Under the pieces are notes generated by a model. The model saw nothing but the letters and a program-made list of their open reading frames with translations. It had not been told where the DNA came from and made no database searches. From Acinetobacter sp. XS-4 (lineage in GTDB: Bacteria > Pseudomonadota > Gammaproteobacteria > Pseudomonadales > Moraxellaceae), in contig NZ_CP094657.1 in the NCBI RefSeq assembly GCF_023920705.1, forward strand, positions 3,534,001 through 3,598,000: a DNA stretch of 64,000 nucleotides. Direction: 5' to 3'. Each line of letters opens with the position of its first letter. The stretch's first letter is position 1. Positions 28,424-35,547 of the stretch are shown here, piece after piece. A program made the translations under genes and the position numbers.

Positions 28424-28663
28424 GAGCGTTCCTCAAGCTAATTTCTCATTGTCAAAAACATTGCTAAGCTGCAATGTTTCCCCCATGTGTATTCTTTGTA
28501 CAGAATTTGGATTCTAATTGAACTTTTTTAAAATACCACCCAATATTTATTTAATAAATACCCATATTTTGAACTGATGATTCACGATATTTGATTTGAG
28601 GTGTAATATAGGAAGCTTTTTCTTTTTTTTGCAGACAATAGTCTCTCTTATACAGTCTTGTAT

Positions 28664-29590
28664 ATGAAAATTTCGTTTTCTTCGTTTCAAATCGGGTCTT
28701 TTTTTGCTCTTTGCTCTGCTTTTCTATTCAGTACAAAAGCAATCTTTATTAAACAGACTTATGCCCTTTCTCCATTAGTAGACGCTACAGTCCTGATGGC
28801 TTTACGCATGTTAAGCGCCTTACCGTTCTTTCTACTCATTTGTTGGTTTAACAGGCATCATAATAAGGGCATAAAAAAGAAGGATTGGCTAATTTTAATT
28901 TTTGCCGGTCTATTAGGCTACTACTTTGCAAGTTGGCTCGATTTTATGGGTCTCATGTTTATTAGTGCCTCTCTGGAACGAATTATTCTATTTTTATATC
29001 CCACGCTTACCGTCATCGTCTCAAGTCTGCTCTACAAACAAAAATTAGATGCAAAAAGTTTATTTGCCATTTTTCTTAGTTATGGTGGAACCGTGTTGGT
29101 CATGCTTCAAGAGCACAACAACGCACCAATTCAGGGCAACTTCTGGCTAGGCACAAGTTTAGTATTTGCAGGTGCGGTGGCTTTTGCGGGCTATTTATTA
29201 CTAACCCCTCCACTCATTAAGAAATTTGGTTCTTGGAATTTCACAGGTTTAGCTTTAACTGTGGCTTGTATCGGTACATTAACGCACTATGTATTAAGCA
29301 CACCTCACCCAATTCAACTTCTATTACAACTACCATCTAGTGTGATTTGGTATGGAGTTGGTCTAGGCTTCTTAGTGACTGTCTTACCTACTGTTATGCT
29401 CATGCAAAGTATTGAAAGACTTGGAGCATCTCAATCAGCAATGATTGCTTCAATTGGACCTGTTTTAACGATTTTGCTTGCAGTTGTTTTTCTAAATGAA
29501 CATTTAAACATGTGGCAATGGGCAGGCTGTCTTCTCAATATTATTGGTGTGATGATGATTACACTCAGCAAGAAAAGACTAAAACACTAA
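28664..29590 (+). CDS. DMT-superfamily EamA transporter
   Basis: 308 residues with ten predicted membrane helices in two EamA repeats; the first has LCSAFLFSTKAIFIKQ and the second LVFAGAVAFAGYLLLTPP, ending with LNEHLNMWQWAGC. These are exporters of metabolites or amino acids; the substrate is not readable. A TTG at 28658 adds two codons; neither start has a clear ribosome site, so ATG is chosen. A MerR-type promoter begins right after its stop codon. Confidence 0.82.
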   Translation: MKISFSSFQIGSFFALCSAFLFSTKAIFIKQTYALSPLVDATVLMALRMLSALPFFLLICWFNRHHNKGIKKKDWLILIFAGLLGYYFASWLDFMGLMFISASLERIILFLYPTLTVIVSSLLYKQKLDAKSLFAIFLSYGGTVLVMLQEHNNAPIQGNFWLGTSLVFAGAVAFAGYLLLTPPLIKKFGSWNFTGLALTVACIGTLTHYVLSTPHPIQLLLQLPSSVIWYGVGLGFLVTVLPTVMLMQSIERLGASQSAMIASIGPVLTILLAVVFLNEHLNMWQWAGCLLNIIGVMMITLSKKRLKH

Positions 29591-29596
29591 ATTTTC

Positions 29597-29627
29597 TTGA
29601 CCTCAACTTAAGTTGAGGTTGGATACT
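29597..29627 (+). promoter_or_regulatory. MerR/SoxR-type promoter and operator
   Basis: TTGACC (29597-29602) and GATACT (29622-29627) are 19 bases apart, the overlong spacer typical of promoters activated by MerR-family regulators. A palindrome, perfect over 20 bases (29600-29619, core CCTCAACTTAAGTTGAGG), fills the spacer. It matches the E. coli SoxR box (CCTCAAGTTAACTTGAGG) except in the central bases. No MerR-family gene is in the window, so the regulator is elsewhere. It should drive RidA and the MFS gene. Confidence 0.7.
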
Positions 29628-29657
29628 CATCTAAATTTTACTAAACGGTTGAGTTAC

Positions 29658-30065
29658 ATGAATCAAGAGACTTTCAAAATAATAAATCCAGCAACATTAT
29701 ACGACCCTACCCCAAATGCTTATAGTCATGTTGCTGTGGTAGAAAATTTTAAAAAGATTATTCATATTGCAGGTCAAGGAGGCGAAAACTCAAAAGGTGA
29801 ATTAAGCCCAAATTTTGAAAAACAAGTTATCCAAACTTTTGATAACATTCAACATGCTTTAAAAGCAGCCAATACAGAGCTTAGCAATATTGCTGTATTA
29901 AGAGTTTTAGTTGTTGACCATTCGGTCGAAAAACATCAAGTTTTGATTAAAATTATGCAAAATTTATGGAAAAATCATTCTTTTCCAGCCTGTACACTCA
30001 TTCCTGTACCACGCCTTGCATTAGAGCATATGCTCATTGAAGTCGAAGCAACCGCATACACCTAA
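29658..30065 (+). CDS. RidA family protein (YjgF/YER057c)
   Basis: 135 residues with the RidA fold: GKxxxxxAGQGG-type IIHIAGQGGENSKGEL, then VIQTFDNIQHALKAANTEL and, late, PACTLIPVPRLALEHMLIEVEA. The usual catalytic arginine of RidA would be in the A-R-x-x-x segment and is not found, since TLIPVPRL takes its place near residue 116; imine hydrolysis is therefore not certain. The ATG at 29658 has a weak GAG site; an earlier start lies inside the promoter. The gene is 17 bases before the MFS transporter. Confidence 0.78.
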   Translation: MNQETFKIINPATLYDPTPNAYSHVAVVENFKKIIHIAGQGGENSKGELSPNFEKQVIQTFDNIQHALKAANTELSNIAVLRVLVVDHSVEKHQVLIKIMQNLWKNHSFPACTLIPVPRLALEHMLIEVEATAYT

Positions 30066-30082
30066 AAAATCGAGAGGACATC

Positions 30083-31273
30083 ATGTCTACCCCTGAAGAT
30101 ATCAGTCAGAATAAACCGTTGCTTTGGTTGATGGCAGCAGCATGTGGTTTATGTGCAGGTGTGAACTATTATTGTCAGCCCCTGATTCACTCGATTCAAC
30201 AAGACTTTGCCGTGACTCAGGCACAAGCAGCATTAACCGTTACATTTGCTCAGGTGTCTTATGCTCTCGGACTGCTCTTTATTGTTCCGATGGGTGATAT
30301 TGTCAATAAAGCCAAGGCTATTCCATTTTTGATGGTGCTCTGTGCAGTTGGCTTATTTACGTCTGCTTTTGCTGTTAACTTACCCATGCTATGGATCGGC
30401 ACAATTTTAGCAGGTTTATTTTCAGTTGCAGCTCAAGTGCTTATTCCACTTGCCACAATGACTGTAAAACCCGAAAAAACTGGTGAGATCATTGGTTTTT
30501 TAATGAGTGGCTTATTGGTCGGAATTTTACTCTCTACCAGTCTGGCGGGTTTATTCTCTAACTTATTCCATTGGAAAGTGGTGTATGTCGTAAGTGGTAT
30601 ATTAATGTTACTACTGGCATATACCCTAAAAAGTCGCCTGCCTTATGTCTTGCGTATGAAAATGAACTATGGACAGATCTTTGGTTCTATGGCTCAGCTT
30701 CTAAAAGAGGAAAAGCGTTTATTAATAAGAGCGCTTACAGGTGGCTTTGCATTTGCAGCAGTAAGTATCCTGTATTCCACCATCGCATTACTCCTTACCT
30801 CAGCACATCATTTACCTGACCTCTTTATTGGACTAGTGCCTTTAGTGGGTATCTTTGGTGCTTTATCAACACGTTACATTGGTAAATATGCAGATCAAGG
30901 ACATACTGGCTTACTGACATGGATGGGCTGCGGATTATTCTTATTAAGTTGGATCTGTTTCTATTATGGGCAAACTTTACTCTCTAGTTATATTATTGGT
31001 TTTGCTTTAATTCAGTTAGCACTAGCACTCGTACACACCAGTAACCAGAGCATTATTTTCCGTTTACGACCAGATGCAAAATCTCGTATTAATGCTATCT
31101 ATATGACGACTTACTTTATTGGTGGTGCTGGTGGTTCGGCATTAGGAATTTTTGCATGGAACCGTGGTGGATGGACCATGACTTGCCTTGCCGGTATTGG
31201 GTTAGTCGTACTTTGTATTTTATTTAGCATGTTCGATACGGTCTTACAAAAAAAGAAAATGGTTTCCCAATAA
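30083..31273 (+). CDS. MFS transporter (YnfM-type)
   Basis: 396 residues with twelve likely membrane helices. GCQPLIHSIQ-type opening reads YYCQPLIHSIQQDFAVTQAQ; loop 2-3 has PMGDIVNKAKAI in place of the usual GxxxDRxGRR, and a long middle loop has LKEEKRLLIRA. It is an inner-membrane exporter of unknown cargo, presumably a toxic small molecule given the SoxR-like promoter and RidA partner, but that is inference. Confidence 0.82.
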   Translation: MSTPEDISQNKPLLWLMAAACGLCAGVNYYCQPLIHSIQQDFAVTQAQAALTVTFAQVSYALGLLFIVPMGDIVNKAKAIPFLMVLCAVGLFTSAFAVNLPMLWIGTILAGLFSVAAQVLIPLATMTVKPEKTGEIIGFLMSGLLVGILLSTSLAGLFSNLFHWKVVYVVSGILMLLLAYTLKSRLPYVLRMKMNYGQIFGSMAQLLKEEKRLLIRALTGGFAFAAVSILYSTIALLLTSAHHLPDLFIGLVPLVGIFGALSTRYIGKYADQGHTGLLTWMGCGLFLLSWICFYYGQTLLSSYIIGFALIQLALALVHTSNQSIIFRLRPDAKSRINAIYMTTYFIGGAGGSALGIFAWNRGGWTMTCLAGIGLVVLCILFSMFDTVLQKKKMVSQ

Positions 31274-31344
31274 GGTAACTTGTTATAAATCATCTTCCTA
31301 TATTCAACATAAGGGTGGTTATAAATTACTCGGTTAAATGCCCC

Positions 31345-31373
31345 TGTCGATTCAAGCATAAACCTCGTATAAT
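31345..31373 (+). promoter_or_regulatory. predicted promoter for dusA
   Basis: A perfect TATAAT lies at 31368-31373, with TGTCGA (31345-31350) 17 bases upstream as a weak -35, and dusA begins 42 bases later. Confidence 0.45.
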
Positions 31374-31414
31374 GCTGCCCTTTCATTAATTTAGCGACTT
31401 TTGGGCTATTGGTT

Positions 31415-32419
31415 ATGCAATCACTTCAATCGTTACAACCTCGTATTTCTGTCGCACCCATGATGGACTGGACTACAAAGGATTATCGATTCTTTGCGCG
31501 CTTGTTTAACCCAAATGTTGTGCTATACACAGAAATGGTCACCACAGGTGCGATTTTATTTGGCGATGCTAAACGCCATTTAGACTACAGCGCACAAGAA
31601 CATCCGATTGTATTGCAGTTGGGTGGTTCAAACCCGCAAGAGCTTGCAACCTGCACAAAAATGGCCGAAGACTGGGGTTACGATGAAGTCAACCTCAATG
31701 TAGGCTGTCCAAGTGACCGTGTACAGAACAATAAAATCGGTGCCTGCTTAATGGCAGAGCCAGACTTGGTTGCTGAATGCATTCACACCATGCAAAAAGC
31801 AGTAACTATTCCTGTAACAGTCAAACATCGTATTGGTATTGATGACATGCACTCTTATGAAGAGATGCTTCATTTCGTAGATACGGTGGCGGCAACAGGT
31901 TGCACTCATTTTGTAGTGCATGCTCGTATTGCTATTTTGAAAGGCCTATCACCGAAAGAAAATCGTGAAGTTCCGCCTTTACGCTATGAAGATGTCTATC
32001 GTTTAAAACAAGAGCGCCCACATCTCACTATTGAAATTAACGGCGGGATTAAAACGTTTGCTGAAACTCAAACACATTTACAGCACGTAGACGGCGTTAT
32101 GATTGGCCGTGAAGCCTATCATAATCCATTCTTACTCGCAGAAATGGGTCAGCTTTGGAATTTAGATGCGCCAGATCGTTTCGATATTATGGAACAAATG
32201 CTGCCTTATATCGAACAACGCATGGCAGAAGGTGCTCCCCTCTCAATTATTACACGCCATATTTTAGGATTATTCCAAAACTTACCGGGTGCTCGCAAAT
32301 GGCGTCAGGCGCTAAGTGGCGGAAATGCAAAAACTTTAGGTGATGTAGAACAGGCAATTAGCAACATGCAAGCCGCTCTAATTCGTACTGAGGAATATTT
32401 AAAAGAGCATCAAGTTTAA
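31415..32419 (+). CDS. dusA: tRNA-dihydrouridine synthase A
   Basis: 334 residues. FMN-dependent reduction of uridines in the tRNA D-loop. SVAPMMDWTTKDYR at the N-terminus (DusA subfamily), the catalytic cysteine in NVGCPSDRVQ, KHRIGIDD, HARIAILKGLSPKENREVPPL and INGGI-K are diagnostic. A TTG at 31409 is rejected since ATG 31415 begins the family sequence. Single-gene unit with its own -10 box. Confidence 0.95.
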   Translation: MQSLQSLQPRISVAPMMDWTTKDYRFFARLFNPNVVLYTEMVTTGAILFGDAKRHLDYSAQEHPIVLQLGGSNPQELATCTKMAEDWGYDEVNLNVGCPSDRVQNNKIGACLMAEPDLVAECIHTMQKAVTIPVTVKHRIGIDDMHSYEEMLHFVDTVAATGCTHFVVHARIAILKGLSPKENREVPPLRYEDVYRLKQERPHLTIEINGGIKTFAETQTHLQHVDGVMIGREAYHNPFLLAEMGQLWNLDAPDRFDIMEQMLPYIEQRMAEGAPLSIITRHILGLFQNLPGARKWRQALSGGNAKTLGDVEQAISNMQAALIRTEEYLKEHQV

Positions 32420-32753
32420 GCTTATGATGGCTTCTTAAATTGTAAGAAAATGTGGCATTTTAAATCAGAGACTTAGATTTTGAGTATATTCGCAAATACT
32501 GAATTAAAATATTCAAATTTAAGCTCTGATTAATTATTTATAAATAATAATATCAATAACTTAATTTAAATTGTTTTTATGAGTGATTTTAATAAATATC
32601 TTTTTAGCACCAACTTGTAATTTTAGTTAAAAAGATACGTTATTACATAACACAAACAAAACTTTTAAGGTACGCCTATTAGTATCTCTGAACGCCACAG
32701 GTAGGTGGTGATTTTTTTAATATGGATATAGATAGTACGGTAGAGATTTCACG
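32420..32753. other. AT-rich intergenic region upstream of hydrolase gene
   Basis: About 330 bases between dusA and the cysteine hydrolase gene. It is very AT-rich with no ORF or strong hairpin; the end, from about 32690, has a GGTAGGTGGTG stretch and an AGAG ribosome site. The low G+C contrasts with the flanking genes. Confidence 0.5.
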
Positions 32754-33266
32754 ATGATTATTTATGACGGACAAGTAGCTGATAATTATATGTATCAGGA
32801 TTCAAATCAGGCAGCTATTGTTGTATCCCACAGCACTCCAAGCCTTCCTTATCCTTTCACCATGAAACCCAATAGTCATCAGACAGAAACCTCCAGTACC
32901 CCCGCTATAGATGTTGATAAATTTGTAGAAAAATTAGAAAGTGTTACCTCTAGACGTAGTAAAGCGCGTTGCGCACGAAGTATCCGCCTTGCACTAGAAT
33001 CTGCTGGTGCCAATGTCGAAAACCACCCAATCGCAGCTTCAGATTGGGGAGACACTTTAAAAAAGATTGGGTATAAAGAAATTAATCCTGCCTTTGATGA
33101 ACCACAAGAAGGTGACATCTATATCATTCACAGAACCCGCAACCATGTTTATGGACATATTGCTGGATATACAGGAAGTGAATGGGTCTCTGACTTCAAG
33201 CAAAATAGCTATGATGTCTATAAAGACGATAGCGTTACTTACACCTACTATAGATTAGCCGCTTAA
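32754..33266 (+). CDS. putative CHAP/NlpC-P60-like cysteine hydrolase (orphan)
   Basis: 170 residues. A variable N-terminus (1-55, Ser/Thr-rich, no signal peptide or membrane helix) leads to a compact domain with RSKARCARSIRLAL (Cys73), then PQEGDIYIIHRT and YGHIAGYTGSEWVSDF (His135). The Cys ... GDI ... GHIA order is that of NlpC/P60 and CHAP amidases and of small peptidoglycan-cleaving effectors. I infer cell-wall cleavage; I do not recognise the exact family. It has no neighbour that looks like an immunity or lysis gene; a LysR gene faces it seven bases away. Lack of a signal suggests non-Sec export (for example as a secretion effector) or a cytoplasmic role. Confidence 0.5.
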   Translation: MIIYDGQVADNYMYQDSNQAAIVVSHSTPSLPYPFTMKPNSHQTETSSTPAIDVDKFVEKLESVTSRRSKARCARSIRLALESAGANVENHPIAASDWGDTLKKIGYKEINPAFDEPQEGDIYIIHRTRNHVYGHIAGYTGSEWVSDFKQNSYDVYKDDSVTYTYYRLAA

Positions 33267-33273
33267 TCATTTT

Positions 33274-34173
33274 CTAAGATTGAAATAATTGATGCATGAG
33301 TTCGGCACAATGCTGAATAATTTCATCGTTCTCTGTTCTATAGACTAAAACTACCTCTGAAAATAATAGATGATCTGCCAAAGGTAACAACTTTACATTG
33401 GCAGGCAAAATTTGCTGAAATTCTTCAGGAACAATGCTCACCCCCAAATTTGCAGCGACCAGTTGTAATTGGGAAATCTTGCGTGACTGAATCGCAGCTT
33501 TCTGAGGTGTAAATCCAGCAACCAACCATAGATTTGAAACTAAATAGCTTAAACCACCTCGTTTAGAATGTGGTGTAGAAACGAAGTATTCATCCTTTAA
33601 ATCTTTGACCTGAATCTCTCGTTTATTTGCAAACTTAGCATGATCAATATGCACAGCCACCATTAAAGGTTCTTCATATAGCTTAAGAACGTTAATATCA
33701 TCTAATGAGTGCCGAACAGGTGGTCTGATCAAGCCAATATCAATTTCCCCATTCAGTAAAGCCAAAATTTGATGCTCAGATGACAAGGTATTTATCTCAA
33801 AATTGATTTCTTGCGTTAAGCTAATTTCTTTTAATATCGCAACCTTTTTATCATCCATAATGATACTGCTCGAGTGAGCAATTTTAATCTGGCGATTTTT
33901 TCCTTCTGCAATATTTTTAGAAAGCCCAATAATTTCATTTAAATAGAGCATATTGTCTTTTATTTTTTTATAAAACACTTCTCCTGCGGCTGTAAGTTTT
34001 ACTTTCTTGTCAGTGCGATCAAATAATTGAAACCCTATCTCTTCTTCTAGTAATTTAATTTGTCGACTTAAAGCAGACTGAGCAATAAAGAGCTTTTCTG
34101 AAGCAGCAGTAAAGCTCCCTTCTTCTACAATTTTTATGAAATATTGAAATTGCTTTAATGTGAGCATCGCCAT
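33274..34173 (-). CDS. LysR-family transcriptional regulator
   Basis: 299 residues. The helix-turn-helix is FIKIVEEGSFTAASEKLFIAQSALSRQIKLLE with FDRTDKKVKLTAAGE after it; the C-terminal effector domain has LALLNGEIDIGLIRPP and ANLGVSIVPEEF. Start ATG at 34173 or 34167. The region upstream has two ATTAGATTA copies (34190 and 34206), a possible binding site. The target is unknown; divergent is only the small ORF at 34270. It is convergent with the hydrolase gene. Confidence 0.88.
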   Translation of the reverse strand: MAMLTLKQFQYFIKIVEEGSFTAASEKLFIAQSALSRQIKLLEEEIGFQLFDRTDKKVKLTAAGEVFYKKIKDNMLYLNEIIGLSKNIAEGKNRQIKIAHSSSIIMDDKKVAILKEISLTQEINFEINTLSSEHQILALLNGEIDIGLIRPPVRHSLDDINVLKLYEEPLMVAVHIDHAKFANKREIQVKDLKDEYFVSTPHSKRGGLSYLVSNLWLVAGFTPQKAAIQSRKISQLQLVAANLGVSIVPEEFQQILPANVKLLPLADHLLFSEVVLVYRTENDEIIQHCAELMHQLFQS

Positions 34174-34269
34174 CTCAAAATTAGATTATTAGGTCTATTT
34201 TCTATATTAGATTAGATAGGTTACCTTCGCTAGAATTTTATCAAGACCATTCATTTGATTGAATTATTC

Positions 34270-34392
34270 ATGAATTATTTAAAAGGTTTCACCATCTTCA
34301 CTGTCATTGTTCTACTTTTATGGTGTTTTAAGTTTTATGATCAGCAGCTTCCAATACAGCCCAAACACGACACTATAGAGTTATATGATTAA
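34270..34392 (+). CDS. possible small membrane protein (40 aa)
   Basis: ATG at 34270 to TAA at 34390-34392 gives 40 residues: MNYLKGFTIFTVIVLLLWCF, a single hydrophobic segment, followed by a polar tail with KHDTIELYD. Its length and layout are those of small inner-membrane proteins, and a terminator follows directly. There is no clear ribosome site, so it could be chance. Confidence 0.35.
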   Translation: MNYLKGFTIFTVIVLLLWCFKFYDQQLPIQPKHDTIELYD

Positions 34393-34411
34393 ATTGTTTT
34401 TCTCAAAAAAC

Positions 34412-34449
34412 AAAAGGCATGCCCTCCAACATAAGAGCATGCTTTTTTT
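34412..34449. terminator. terminator after tcdA / small ORF
   Basis: GCATGC (34417-34422) pairs with GCATGC (34437-34442) around a 14-base loop, flanked by AAAA and T7. It is a moderate terminator that can serve either strand. Confidence 0.55.
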
Positions 34450-34458
34450 ATATTTTAA

Positions 34459-35220
34459 TTAAACTTTCTTTAAATCAAGTTTCTTCAAAACTTCAGCTAC
34501 TGCAATCATGGCAAAACTTGAAGTCACCACTACTGCTGAACCATAGCCACCACAGCGCAACCCAGCCGATGGACAAACATCTGCACTTGAAAATGGATTA
34601 TCGATTGAGTAAACACAAGTAATTCCAAATTTTTCTTTCGGCTTTTTACAGATGCCCCGAGCACGAAGCTGACTACGTAGCTTCGCTAACATTGGGTCTT
34701 GTTCTGTTTTTGATAAATCAGCCACACGAATTTTAAGCGGGTCAAGCTTACCACCTGCTCCACCAGAAACAATCAAAGGAATTTTATTAAAACGGCAGTG
34801 CAGCATTAAAGCCAACTTTGCTTTTACGTCATCAATGCAGTCCAAGATAATATCGGGTACAGGGTTTAACAGCTCTTTGACATTATCAGGCGTTAAAAAG
34901 TCATCAATAATATTTACTTTAATATGTGGGTTAATTTGGCGACAACGTTCCGCCATAATCTCAACTTTTTCACAGCCTAAAGTTGATGTCATTGCAGGTA
35001 ACTGACGGTTCACATTTGATGCTGCAATCACATCCATATCTACCAGTGTAATCTCGCCAATACCCGTACGAGCCAAAGCTTCAACCACCCAACTGCCTAC
35101 CCCACCAATCCCAATCACCATCACATGACTTTTTTCATAGTGTTGGAACGATGAATCACCATAAACTTTGGCTACACCTGCAAAACGGCGGTCATATTCA
35201 TCTTGTTGAAGATCGGTCAT
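34459..35220 (-). CDS. tcdA: tRNA threonylcarbamoyladenosine dehydratase
   Basis: 253 residues, E1-like ATPase. Motifs are GIGGVGSWVVEALARTGIGEITLVDMD (nucleotide binding), ASNVNRQLPA, ILDCIDDVKAK and SAGLRCGGYGS. TcdA (CsdL/YgdL) cyclises t6A to ct6A at position 37 of ANN-decoding tRNAs. No csdE partner is in the window. Confidence 0.95.
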   Translation of the reverse strand: MTDLQQDEYDRRFAGVAKVYGDSSFQHYEKSHVMVIGIGGVGSWVVEALARTGIGEITLVDMDVIAASNVNRQLPAMTSTLGCEKVEIMAERCRQINPHIKVNIIDDFLTPDNVKELLNPVPDIILDCIDDVKAKLALMLHCRFNKIPLIVSGGAGGKLDPLKIRVADLSKTEQDPMLAKLRSQLRARGICKKPKEKFGITCVYSIDNPFSSADVCPSAGLRCGGYGSAVVVTSSFAMIAVAEVLKKLDLKKV

Positions 35221-35317
35221 TGCTACTCTTTGGGGATATAAAACACGGGAGGTATTTTACTGCTTTTCAAAACCAAATTGCTACTTTGTACTAGATAGCT
35301 ATCTGATTGGTGCCAAA

Positions 35318-35405
35318 GCCATTCACAGCCTGTCGAGCATTAACAAGATACTGTTTTTGCAAAACATAAGATATTAATCAGTATTGAACAGGTTCTGTGA
35401 ATGGC
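35318..35405. repeat. inverted repeat, 11-bp arms with 66-base spacer
   Basis: GCCATTCACAG (35318-35328) and CTGTGAATGGC (35395-35405) are exact inverted copies; pairing extends with CCTGT and ACAGG after a TT bulge. It lies between tcdA and acnA. It may be a transcript fold, an sRNA or a small repeat. Confidence 0.6.
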
Positions 35406-35416
35406 AATGGTTTTGC

Positions 35417-35441
35417 CTACTTTTGCCGAAACAAAAGTAGG
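35417..35441. repeat. 10-bp perfect hairpin, no T-tract
   Basis: CCTACTTTTG and CAAAAGTAGG pair around the 5-base loop CCGAA. It follows the outer repeat by 11 bases and lacks the uridine run expected of a terminator. Confidence 0.55.
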
Positions 35442-35500
35442 GTTATGAGCTACTACCATTAGAATTTTTTACGATAAGACTCTGCCGTAATAATTCTTCC

Positions 35501-35532
35501 AATACCAACCAATACAAATATTGATTGGTATT
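35501..35532. repeat. 14-bp imperfect hairpin after acnA
   Basis: AATACCAACCAATA and TATTGATTGGTATT pair with one mismatch around CAAA, beginning 16 bases past the acnA stop. It could end or stabilise the acnA transcript, but has no clear T-tract. Confidence 0.5.
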
Positions 35533-35547
35533 AATCTCAAAATAACA

